Shown: positions 7,321 through 14,465 of the stretch, in pieces | How positions within the stretch are numbered: position 1 is the first letter of the stretch | How the letters are laid out: each line of letters starts with the position of its first letter | Position numbers and translations under genes: made by a program | The notes under the pieces: model-generated | Seen by the model: only the letters and a program-made list of their open reading frames with translations | Told to the model about the DNA's origin: nothing | Database searches by the model: none | Origin: Pseudothermotoga sp. | GTDB lineage: Bacteria > Thermotogota > Thermotogae > Thermotogales > DSM-5069 | Reading direction: 5' to 3' | Assembly: GCA_028276125.1 (NCBI GenBank) | Contig: JAPYWY010000006.1 | Span: 1-17,978, forward strand | DNA length: 17,978 nt

Positions 7321-8628
7321 TCACCCCCTTGACTTGAATTCGAGGAAGATGGGTGAACCTGTGAAGGGATCAATACGCTCTCTGATGAGCCTTTGCAACA
7401 TTCTCTGTGTTTCCGATCTCACACCGTCTTCTTTGTTCACGGTGAAGACGAACTTCGGTGGCTTGATCTTCACCTGCTTGATCGCGTAGACCCTCGTGTC
7501 GGAAAGACTCGGTGCGAGTATTGGAAGCTGCAGGAGGAATTTGTTCAGTTTCGATTGTTCGACCTTCCTGCAGTAGGATGCGTACGCTTCATCTATGGCG
7601 CTCAGCAGGGACTTCAAACCCTGTTTTTTCACGGCGCTCGTGAACACGATCCTGCAGAAATCCACGAACGGCATCTCTGCCCTGATCGCACGCTCGTACT
7701 CGCTCATTTTCACATCGACCAGGTCGAACTTGTTCACGTCGATCACCAACGCCTTGCCTCGGTCCAGCACCAGACCCGCGATCCTCTTGTCCTGTCGAGA
7801 AACGCCTTCCACAGCGTCTATGAGCAACACCACAACGTCTGCAGACTCCAATGCATCTATGGCGCGCTTCACACTGAAGTACTCCAAGCTCTTCTCTTCT
7901 ATCCGGCTCTTGCGTCTCAAACCCGCAGTGTCGATGAAGACGTACTTTTTGTCATCTATCTCCACCAACTCGTCCACCGGGTCCCTCGTTGTTCCAGGGA
8001 TCGGTGTGACGTTGACCCTGTCTTCGTTCAAAATGGCGTTGAACAAGGACGATTTGCCCACGTTGGGTTTTCCGACTATGGCGACGGAAGGATAGCTCCT
8101 ATCCTTCACGGGTTGGTCGAGTGGCACATTCATTTCCTTCAGAGTGTTGACGATCTTTTCAAGCAACTGGTCCACGTTGAGATTGTGTTGTGCCGAGACG
8201 ATCACATAATCGTCGAAGCCGAGTCTGAAGATGTCGGGTAGATTCTCTTCAACGATCCTCATGTTCTCCGCTTTGTTGATCACCAGTATCACTTTTTTTC
8301 CGAGTTTTCTCAACACCTGTGCGACGTATTCATCCTCCGACGTGATCCCCTCCCTCGCGTTGACGACGAAGAGAATCAGATCGGCCTCCTCAAAGGCTTT
8401 CAGCGCGCGTTGCTTCATGGACTGGAGCATTTCATCGTCGGCTTTTTCGTACACACCACACGTGTCGAACAAATCAAAGGCGGCGTCACCATAGACCACC
8501 ACGCCCTTTAGTGTGTCCCTGGTGACGCCCTCTTCTTTTTCAGTGATCGCCTTTCTCTTGCCTATGAGCCTGTTGAAAAGCGTAGATTTACCGACGTTAG
8601 TCTTTCCGGCAATGACCACCTTCGCCAT
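7321..8628 (-). CDS. der: Ribosome-assembly GTPase Der (EngA)
   Basis: A 435-residue tandem GTPase needed for 50S ribosomal subunit maturation. GTPase domain 1 has P-loop GKTNVGKS (8-15), DTCG (55-58) and NKAE (118-121). Domain 2 has GKPNVGKS (186-193), PGTTRDP with switch residues, DTAG (233-236) and NKFD (299-302). The KH-like RNA-binding domain occupies about 345-435 and ends in the family-typical GSPIFLEFK. NKAE replaces the usual NKxD in domain 1; T. maritima Der, as I recall its sequence, has the same variant, so this looks lineage-typical. The ATG at 8628 lies 3 nt after the S1 stop, with only a weak ribosome binding site, suggesting coupling. The gene order S1-der-plsY supports the assignment. 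Confidence 0.97.
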   Translation of the reverse strand: MAKVVIAGKTNVGKSTLFNRLIGKRKAITEKEEGVTRDTLKGVVVYGDAAFDLFDTCGVYEKADDEMLQSMKQRALKAFEEADLILFVVNAREGITSEDEYVAQVLRKLGKKVILVINKAENMRIVEENLPDIFRLGFDDYVIVSAQHNLNVDQLLEKIVNTLKEMNVPLDQPVKDRSYPSVAIVGKPNVGKSSLFNAILNEDRVNVTPIPGTTRDPVDELVEIDDKKYVFIDTAGLRRKSRIEEKSLEYFSVKRAIDALESADVVVLLIDAVEGVSRQDKRIAGLVLDRGKALVIDVNKFDLVDVKMSEYERAIRAEMPFVDFCRIVFTSAVKKQGLKSLLSAIDEAYASYCRKVEQSKLNKFLLQLPILAPSLSDTRVYAIKQVKIKPPKFVFTVNKEDGVRSETQRMLQRLIRERIDPFTGSPIFLEFKSRG

Positions 8629-8631
8629 GGT

Positions 8632-10242
8632 TCACTTCTTCAGAAGGTCTCCGAGCGTCTTCTGAGAACCTCCCATTTGTTTCTTGTATTCCTCGTAGTC
8701 CTTCATTTCCTCCAGTTTTTTCTGACTGACGAGGATCTTTCTGCGTTCAGGTATTATCCTCAGCACGAGGACTTCGATCTCTGTTCCTTCCTTCATCTCC
8801 TCGGGTGCGTGGCTGGATGGCATGAACGCTTCCACAGAGAAATCTTTCAGCTGGAGCACGTATCCCGAGTTCAACTTTGCCTTCACGATCGCTCGTGTGA
8901 CGCTGCCCTCCTTCAGAGTTTCGGCGGCCTTTTCCCACGGATCTGGCATCGTCTGCTTCACGCTGAGTCTCATCCTTCTGTTCTGTGGATCTATGGACAG
9001 TATCTTCATCTTCAGACTCTGTCTTTCTCTGAACAGCTTGCTTGGATCACTCACCTTGTTCCAGGAGAGCTCCGACTTCGGTACGAGTCCAGTGACACCA
9101 TCCTCGATCTCGACTATCAAACCGGTGGGAAGGATCTTCAAGATGGTGCCCTCGACGATGTCACCCTCCTTGTAGCGTTCCGTCACGTTCTCCCACGGAT
9201 CTCCCTGAGCCCTCTTGTAACTCAACGCAAGTCTTCGCTTCTCCGGATCGACTTCTACTACCTCGGCTTCCACCATTTGACCAGGTTTGAAGAACTTCTT
9301 CAAATCGACTTTCTTGCTGCCCCAGAAGATCTCAGAAACGTGTATGAGTCCGTCCAATCCCGGTTCGAGGTTCACGAAGACACCGAACGGGACGATGTTC
9401 TTCACCACACCCTGCACGATCGTGCCCACTCTGTACTTCTCGGCCGCGGTTTGCCATGGATCTGGTTCGAGCGCCTTCAGACTGACTTCGATCAGACGCT
9501 GTGCAGGATCCAGTTTCACGATCTTCACCTTGACACTTTCCCCTTCCTTCAGCGCATCGTGTATGGAGACTGAAGGATCGTGGGAGACCTCTTCCCTCGG
9601 GAGCGTGGCCGTCAGTGGGCCGACCTTCAAGATGGCTCCAGAAGTTCTCACTCGTTCCACCTTTGCTTCGACGACGTCGCCGACTTTGTGCGAGTCGAAG
9701 AAAGACTGAACCTGCCTCTCGATCAGTGCCTTTCTCGAAACGACGATCCTGCCACGCCTGCCTGAAACATAGTCGATGACCAAGAAGTCGTGTTCACCCT
9801 GTGGAATTTCCGCGTCCCTTCTGAGCAGAGACTCAGAGCCTGGAAGGAAGGCATCCAACACGTTGAAGAGCTTGACGATGTAACCGCCCGACACCTGCTG
9901 AACGAACTGTCCCTTGACGGGAGCGCCAGAATCCTTTGCCTCTTTGACCTTGCGTTCGGCCATCCTCCTGTAGGGCCTTATTTCTGAGAGCAACGCGTAG
10001 CCCTCTTCGTCGTTTATCTTGAGTATTTGTGCCGTGATCTTTTCACCCACTCTGTAGCTCGAAGGTTCCCTCACGAGCTCCGAAGGCTGTATCCTGCCTT
10101 CCTGCTTTCCACCGAAGTCCACCGACAAACCTTCGGCTGGGTCCACACCAGTCACAGTCGCCTCGACCACCTGACCCGGCCCGAGCTCGGTGAAGTCCAG
10201 ATATCTCTCAAAATCCTTCATGTTCGCGTTTTCCCTCTCCAT
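8632..10242 (-). CDS. rpsA: Ribosomal protein S1-like, six S1 RNA-binding repeats
   Basis: A 536-residue protein with six S1 (OB-fold) repeats at about 21-88, 107-172, 186-256, 271-343, 357-429 and 443-510, the same number as E. coli S1. Repeats 4 and 5 are the most canonical (GVVKNIVPFGVFVNLE, GLDGLIHVSE). Repeats 1 and 2 are divergent, as is usual for the ribosome-docking end. Linkers between repeats 3-4, 4-5 and 5-6 share a DPW motif followed by helical residues. It should recruit mRNA to the 30S subunit. ATG 10242 is preferred because GGGAGG (10251-10256) lies 8 nt upstream; the longer reading frame from 10287 would overlap ispH by about 40 nt with no good site. The gap to the ispH stop is 4 nt. 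Confidence 0.93.
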   Translation of the reverse strand: MERENANMKDFERYLDFTELGPGQVVEATVTGVDPAEGLSVDFGGKQEGRIQPSELVREPSSYRVGEKITAQILKINDEEGYALLSEIRPYRRMAERKVKEAKDSGAPVKGQFVQQVSGGYIVKLFNVLDAFLPGSESLLRRDAEIPQGEHDFLVIDYVSGRRGRIVVSRKALIERQVQSFFDSHKVGDVVEAKVERVRTSGAILKVGPLTATLPREEVSHDPSVSIHDALKEGESVKVKIVKLDPAQRLIEVSLKALEPDPWQTAAEKYRVGTIVQGVVKNIVPFGVFVNLEPGLDGLIHVSEIFWGSKKVDLKKFFKPGQMVEAEVVEVDPEKRRLALSYKRAQGDPWENVTERYKEGDIVEGTILKILPTGLIVEIEDGVTGLVPKSELSWNKVSDPSKLFRERQSLKMKILSIDPQNRRMRLSVKQTMPDPWEKAAETLKEGSVTRAIVKAKLNSGYVLQLKDFSVEAFMPSSHAPEEMKEGTEIEVLVLRIIPERRKILVSQKKLEEMKDYEEYKKQMGGSQKTLGDLLKK

Positions 10243-10246
10243 ACGC

Positions 10247-11077
10247 TCAACCTCCCGAACGGATTCTCTCAACGACCAGACCGACATCCTCCAAAGGCGT
10301 GGACGTTCCGGCCGTCACACCTATCTTTTTGAAACCTTTGAAATCGAACTCTTCGAGTTCCGAAGCATCTTGTACGTGCAAAACCTTCGTTGTCTTTGAG
10401 GCTATCCTCGCAAGCTTCTTCGTGTTGGAGCTGTTCTTACCCCCGACAACGATGACGAGATCACATTCGACCGCCATCTTCTTCACTTCAACTTCACGTT
10501 TGTGCGTGACCTCGCACACGGTGTTGAAAAACAAAAGCTCCGTCGGTTCGGAAGCTTTCAAAGTTTCAGCACCAAAGCTCAAGAAATCATCCAACGACAT
10601 CGTTGTCTGTGACAGAACGCAGATTTTCCCTTGCAAAGCCAAAGGTCGTGTTGTGACAATCACATCTTCGACGTGTCCCTTCAAAGCCTTCATTTCGTCG
10701 TGGTTCTCGTCACCAAAAACGATCACCGTGTAACCAGCTTCTTTTGCAGCCTTCGCCCTTTCGAACAACTTCAAGACGATCGGACAGGTCGCATCTATCA
10801 CTCGTTTGAAATTCTTTTCCAGTTCGTTCAGGACCCTCGGCGCCACGCCGTGAGCCCTCACGACCAGCACGGAATCTTGGGCATCTTCTGGGATCGTATC
10901 GTTCTCGTGGAAGACTTTGAGTCCTTTCGCCTTCAATCTCTCGACGACATTTCTGTTGTGCACGATCTCGCCAAGACTGTAAACGCTGTGCTCGTGCTCG
11001 AGGCACTCTTCTACCGTTTTCAGCGCCCTCTCCACGCCGAAGCAGAAACCGATGTTGTCAGCAACGTACAGCTTCAT
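10247..11077 (-). CDS. ispH: 4-hydroxy-3-methylbut-2-enyl diphosphate reductase IspH
   Basis: A 276-residue iron-sulfur enzyme that performs the last step of the MEP pathway, reducing HMBPP to IPP and DMAPP. The three cluster cysteines are present: C12 in GFCFGV, C98 in DATCP and C188 in NTVCEVT. Substrate-binding residues also appear intact: H40 (GEIVHN), H76 (RAHG), the proton-relay Glu E128 in the HDE segment, NSSNT and TAGTSTP. The length is normal for the single-domain form. ATG 11077 follows AGGAGG by 7 nt and overlaps cmk by 20 nt, the longest overlap in this operon. S1 begins 4 nt downstream. In some Clostridia IspH and S1-type domains are fused into one protein; here they remain separate. 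Confidence 0.97.
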   Translation of the reverse strand: MKLYVADNIGFCFGVERALKTVEECLEHEHSVYSLGEIVHNRNVVERLKAKGLKVFHENDTIPEDAQDSVLVVRAHGVAPRVLNELEKNFKRVIDATCPIVLKLFERAKAAKEAGYTVIVFGDENHDEMKALKGHVEDVIVTTRPLALQGKICVLSQTTMSLDDFLSFGAETLKASEPTELLFFNTVCEVTHKREVEVKKMAVECDLVIVVGGKNSSNTKKLARIASKTTKVLHVQDASELEEFDFKGFKKIGVTAGTSTPLEDVGLVVERIRSGG

Positions 11078-11732
11078 TCGTTTTCCTCCTGTCGATGACT
11101 TCGATCACCTCTTCGAGCACTCGTTCGATGCTCTTAGCTGTTGTATCTATGACGATGGCATCCTCAGCAGGTTTCAAAGGGGCGAGGTTTCTGGAGGAAT
11201 CTCGCTTGTCGCGTTCCTCGATCTGTCTCGCCACTTCTTCCAAGGAGAGCTCGATACCTTTGCTTTTTAGTTCCTCGGCTCTCCTCTTCACCCTTTCTTC
11301 GAAGGACGCGGTGAGGAATATCTTCACCTGAGCGTGGGGCAGAACGACGGTCCCAATGTCCCTACCTTCAACGACGAAGTTTCCCCTTTCGCAGATCTTT
11401 CTTTGTAGTTGCGTGAGCTTTTCTCTGACCTTCGGCACAACCGCAAAGCTTGAGGCAAGTTGGCCGGCTTTCGCCGATCTGATATCTTCCTCACGCACCC
11501 TCTCACCGTTCAGATACAGTTCATTGTCTATGTACTGCACATCGATCTTTTCCAGTTCTTCCTCAGGAACGCTCTCGGGTGTGAATCCTTTCGAATCCAA
11601 GTAAACTGCCACCGCACGGTACATTGCGCCCGTGTCGAGGTGGTTGAAACCGAGTCTCTCAGAGAGCAGTCTTGCTATGGTCGATTTTCCAGAACCAGCA
11701 GGACCATCTATGGCGATGAGAAAGTTGCCCAA
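11058..11732 (-). CDS. cmk: Cytidylate kinase
   Basis: A 224-residue CMP/dCMP kinase of the bacterial NMP-kinase family, supplying CDP and dCDP. It has P-loop GPAGSGKST (10-18), the CMP-site segment LDTGAMYR, VEGRDIGT, and the lid segment RDKRDSSR followed by PLKPA. The best start is TTG at 11732, giving M-G-N-F-L-I-A-I-D-G. It lies one base after the STAS stop and 6 nt from GGAGGAGG (11739-11746). The open frame extends to an ATG at 11759, but that would overlap STAS and add nine residues not typical of the family. The cmk-ispH-S1 order is common in bacteria and supports the identity. Confidence 0.96.
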   Translation of the reverse strand: MGNFLIAIDGPAGSGKSTIARLLSERLGFNHLDTGAMYRAVAVYLDSKGFTPESVPEEELEKIDVQYIDNELYLNGERVREEDIRSAKAGQLASSFAVVPKVREKLTQLQRKICERGNFVVEGRDIGTVVLPHAQVKIFLTASFEERVKRRAEELKSKGIELSLEEVARQIEERDKRDSSRNLAPLKPAEDAIVIDTTAKSIERVLEEVIEVIDRRKTNEAVRC

Positions 11733-11733
11733 T

Positions 11734-12066
11734 TCAAGCCTCCTCCAGAACTTCGACAATTTTGAAGACTTTGTCCAAGCGCGTCATCTCGAAGATCCTC
11801 TTCACGTTCTGCCTCAGGCTCGCCAGGACTATCTCTTTACCGAGGTGCCTTGCGTCTTTCAGTATGGCCACCATCGCTCCCAAACCGGCGCTGTCTATGT
11901 ACGGCACTTCCGACATGTCTACCACGATCTTCGCCGCCTTGGAGCTCTCCATCCTTTCCTTTATCTGTCTCTTGATCTCCGCAGAATGATACGCGTCGAA
12001 GTCTCCGTTGATCTTGCACAGCAACTTGTCGTTCTGCTCCTCGAACTTGACGTTCACATCGATCAT
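11734..12066 (-). CDS. STAS-domain anti-sigma factor antagonist
   Basis: A 110-residue single STAS domain of the SpoIIAA/RsbV type. These proteins are switched off by serine phosphorylation and, when unphosphorylated, bind an anti-sigma kinase to free its sigma factor. The conserved loop reads YIDSAGLG, with the predicted phospho-acceptor at S59; the upstream strand is KIVVDMSEV. It appears to correspond to T. maritima TM1442, which I recall lies in the same place between aspS and cmk. ATG 12066 overlaps the aspS stop (ATGA), and GGAGGG (12075-12080) lies 8 nt upstream. No SpoIIAB/RsbW-like kinase or PP2C phosphatase is in the window, so its partner must be encoded elsewhere. The SigH-like factor at 4043-4669 is not the usual target class. 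Confidence 0.9.
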   Translation of the reverse strand: MIDVNVKFEEQNDKLLCKINGDFDAYHSAEIKRQIKERMESSKAAKIVVDMSEVPYIDSAGLGAMVAILKDARHLGKEIVLASLRQNVKRIFEMTRLDKVFKIVEVLEEA

Positions 12067-13814
12067 ACTCCGTTCCCTCCAGTTATTCTTATTTTCAGTT
12101 CCCTCAGCTGTTGTTCACTCACCACATCCGGTGCACCCGTCAACGGGCACACACCGCTCGCAGTCTTTGGAAATGCTATAACTTCTCTTATCGACGAGAC
12201 ATTACAAATTATAGCAACCAACCTGTCCAAACCGAGCGCTATACCGCCGTGTGGAGGCGCACCGTATTGAAAGGCCTCCAGGAGAAAGCCGAATTTGAGC
12301 TTGATCTCTTCCTCCGTGAGTTGCATGAGCCTGAACACTTCTCTCTGAAGATCTCTGTTGTGTATCCTGATGCTTCCAGATCCTATCTCGTAGCCGTTTA
12401 TCACCAGATCGTAAGACTGCGCCCTTATCTTCGAGAGGTCCTCGTCTTTGTAACGATCCAAATCTTCGAGGTTTGGCATCGTGAAAGGATGGTGCTGTGC
12501 GACGAATCTACCCTCCTCTTCGCTGTACTCGAACATGGGGAAGTCCAAAACCCAAAATACATCGAAACCAACTTTCAAATGCGCAAAATATGAATCACCG
12601 ATGGTCTTCCTCAGTTCACCTAAAGCGAGATTCACCTCGTTCAGCTTTCCCGCCACCATCAGGCACACATCACCGTGATTCATTCGAGTCGTCCTGGACA
12701 CTGCTTCGTAGATGTTCTTCAGATGTTTCAACGCGCTGCCCTTCATCTCGTCCTCGAGCGCGAACCACAGCATGCCACCGGGTCCGTTCTTCTTTACGAT
12801 CGTTTCGAACTCTTCTGCAACCTTCCTGCTCATTTTGAGAGCAAAATTCTTGACGACGAAGCCCTTCACAACTCCGTTGTTCTCCAAGATGTTTCTCACC
12901 ACGTTGTAATCGCTGCTCTTGAAATACTCGCTCAGGTCCACGAACTCCATGCCGATCCTTCTGTCCGGCTTGTCCGAGCCATAAATGTCCATGCAGTACT
13001 GGTAGCTCAGCCTGTCGAACTTCTCCGGTAAGTCAACGTCGAGAACTTGCTTGAAGACGTACTTCACCATGCCTTCGACCGTTTGGAGGACATCTTCTCT
13101 CGTGACGAAGGACATCTCGATGTCTATCTGCGTGAATTCAGGTTGTCTGTCCGCCCTCAAATCTTCGTCTCTGAAGCAACGAACGATTTGGAAGTATCTA
13201 TCCAAGCCTCCAACCATGAGCAGTTGTTTGAACAGCTGTGGAGACTGAGGGAGTGCGTAGAAGGTCCCCGGTTTGAGCCTCGATGGAACCAAGAAGTCTC
13301 TCGCACCTTCTGGCGTGCTCTTCGTCAAGAAGGGTGTTTCCACCTCTATGAATCCTAAAGAGCTCAGGTACTGCCTCACGGCCTGGGCCACCCTGTGGCG
13401 GGTGATGATTCTGTCCATCATTTCTTTCCTTCTCAGATCTATGTAGCGATACTTGAGCCTGACGTCTTCGCTCGGCAGGTTCGGTTCTCCAGGATAGAAA
13501 GGAAGCTCTCTCTGTGGTGAAGAGAGAACCTCAACGCGTTCGGCGAGCACTTCGATCTCACCCGTTGGCAGTTCTCTGTTGACGGTATCCTTTGGCCTTT
13601 CTCTGACCACACCTTCCACGCGAATCACAGCTTCACGCTTCAGGTCTAGATCGAAATCCTTCGACAGCACGATCTGAGTTTGACCGTACCTGTCTCTGAG
13701 CATGATGAACTTCACGCCACCGAGGTCCCTGATCCTGTCGATCCACCCTGCCAAAATGACCTTCTTGTTCACATCGCTGAGTCTGAGTTCCCCGCAAGTG
13801 TGTGTCCGCAGCAT
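12063..13814 (-). CDS. aspS: Aspartyl-tRNA synthetase, bacterial type
   Basis: A 583-residue class IIb synthetase that charges tRNA-Asp. The N-terminal OB-fold anticodon domain is about residues 1-105. The catalytic domain has motif 1 near 140-175 (TPEGARDFLVPSR), motif 2 CFRDEDLRADRQPEFTQID (213-231) and motif 3 GLDR (528-531). The bacterial GAD insertion lies at about 285-410. Length and the FPKTASG...LTGAP ending are typical. In the anticodon loop contact the sequence reads RDLGG with L31; discriminating enzymes have Leu here and non-discriminating ones often have His, so this one probably charges tRNA-Asp only. ATG 13814 is preceded by AGGAGGT (13821-13827) with 6 nt spacing. It is the first gene of the tightly packed operon, 48 nt after the membrane-protein gene. 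Confidence 0.97.
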   Translation of the reverse strand: MLRTHTCGELRLSDVNKKVILAGWIDRIRDLGGVKFIMLRDRYGQTQIVLSKDFDLDLKREAVIRVEGVVRERPKDTVNRELPTGEIEVLAERVEVLSSPQRELPFYPGEPNLPSEDVRLKYRYIDLRRKEMMDRIITRHRVAQAVRQYLSSLGFIEVETPFLTKSTPEGARDFLVPSRLKPGTFYALPQSPQLFKQLLMVGGLDRYFQIVRCFRDEDLRADRQPEFTQIDIEMSFVTREDVLQTVEGMVKYVFKQVLDVDLPEKFDRLSYQYCMDIYGSDKPDRRIGMEFVDLSEYFKSSDYNVVRNILENNGVVKGFVVKNFALKMSRKVAEEFETIVKKNGPGGMLWFALEDEMKGSALKHLKNIYEAVSRTTRMNHGDVCLMVAGKLNEVNLALGELRKTIGDSYFAHLKVGFDVFWVLDFPMFEYSEEEGRFVAQHHPFTMPNLEDLDRYKDEDLSKIRAQSYDLVINGYEIGSGSIRIHNRDLQREVFRLMQLTEEEIKLKFGFLLEAFQYGAPPHGGIALGLDRLVAIICNVSSIREVIAFPKTASGVCPLTGAPDVVSEQQLRELKIRITGGNGV

Positions 13815-13862
13815 ACACCAACCTCCTGTGTTTTCCCTTTTACAAAATAATACCGCAAAGTC

Positions 13863-14366
13863 TCACAACGTGTACGGGTCTACGAAAACGTCGATCCACG
13901 GTTTGCCAAAAGAAAAACGCACGAAAAAGATCATCGAAACGACGAAGAGTGCAAATACCAAGATCTTGAAGCCCTTTGAAATCTTTAAGGACTCAAGCTC
14001 CGTTTCTACGATGATTGCGAATAAACCAGAGACGATCACAACCGCAAAGGCCCAAGCGAGTTCAATCCAGAGAGTTTCGATCTTTCCGAAGATGGCTGGA
14101 ACCAAGTACCACACGACCACTATGAACCATGGCACCAGAGAGGCTGAGAAAAACCGCGAAGACCAAAAATTCTGTTTCTTCTTGAACGCGAAGAACTCGA
14201 TGACGCTCGTGAAAAGATAAGCCCAAAAGCCCATCTTGATGTGCTCGAAGACGGACTCGTCCGTGCCGCAGAGGACTTTGAGAAAATCCCAACCTGTGAG
14301 TTCGTAACCGAAGTGAAGAACGGAGAAGAGAGCCACGTAAATGAGAATCTTGAGAAAACGTCTCAT
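13863..14366 (-). CDS. Small integral membrane protein, possibly DUF6512-like
   Basis: A 167-residue hydrophobic protein of unknown function with about five predicted membrane helices (near 5-22, 45-62, 74-92, 100-122, 132-152). A conserved-looking motif DESVFEHIKMGFW (about 36-48) follows the first helix. An N/D-E-S-V-x-E-H motif is what I associate with the DUF6512 family of small membrane proteins, but I cannot confirm this without a profile search. ATG 14366 follows an AGGGTGAT-type site. It lies 48 nt upstream of aspS on the same strand and may be the first gene of the operon or a separate unit. A promoter candidate lies at 14386-14414. No catalytic residues are evident. Confidence 0.75.
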   Translation of the reverse strand: MRRFLKILIYVALFSVLHFGYELTGWDFLKVLCGTDESVFEHIKMGFWAYLFTSVIEFFAFKKKQNFWSSRFFSASLVPWFIVVVWYLVPAIFGKIETLWIELAWAFAVVIVSGLFAIIVETELESLKISKGFKILVFALFVVSMIFFVRFSFGKPWIDVFVDPYTL

Positions 14367-14385
14367 CGGCGATCACCCTGCAAAC

Positions 14386-14414
14386 ATTCTACCATTTTTG
14401 CGCTGATGTTTCAC
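14386..14414 (-). promoter_or_regulatory. Candidate promoter for the minus-strand membrane gene / aspS operon
   Basis: Read on the minus strand, GTGAAA (14414-14409) and TAGAAT (14391-14386) are spaced by 17 nt, with TGG just before the -10 (extended TGn). Each hexamer is a 4-5 of 6 match. The start would be near 14379, about 13 nt before the membrane-protein ATG, so the leader would be very short but includes the ribosome binding site. Prediction only. Confidence 0.45.
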
Positions 14415-14422
14415 TAATTCAC

Positions 14423-14450
14423 TTTCACGAAACAGATATGATACGATAAT
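14423..14450 (+). promoter_or_regulatory. Weak candidate promoter for the aminomutase genes
   Basis: TTTCAC (14423-14428) and GATAAT (14445-14450) are separated by 16 nt, just upstream of the kamD ribosome binding site GGAGGTG (14454-14460). The match to consensus is modest and the start would fall close to or within the ribosome binding site, so the true promoter may lie slightly upstream. The 99-nt divergent interval 14367-14465 is too small for a cobalamin riboswitch, and none is seen. Confidence 0.2.
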
Positions 14451-14465
14451 ACTGGAGGTGGTTGA

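Noticed and set aside
8266..8280. NKAE instead of NKxD in the first GTPase domain of Der as a loss of function
   Set aside because: The same NKAEN segment is in T. maritima Der as I remember its sequence, and all other motifs are intact, so this looks like a lineage variant rather than decay.
7393..9573. Two long plus-strand open frames (about 280 and 298 codons) opposite der and the S1 gene
   Set aside because: Both are antisense to strongly conserved proteins, show no domain signature and have shadow-like composition. Codon bias of the real genes explains the lack of stops.
8632..11077. IspH-S1 fusion protein
   Set aside because: IspH ends with a TGA at 10247-10249, and the S1 gene has its own ribosome binding site and ATG 4 nt later in a different frame. 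They are adjacent, not fused.
13815..13862. Possible separate promoter or T-box leader for aspS
   Set aside because: The 48-nt gap holds a TATTAT (13852-13847, minus strand), but no -35 at a usable distance and no room for a T-box. At most it is a weak internal promoter.
14367..14465. Possible cobalamin riboswitch upstream of the B12-dependent aminomutase
   Set aside because: The interval is only 99 nt and shared with a divergent gene. No B12-box-like sequence or extended helices are visible.
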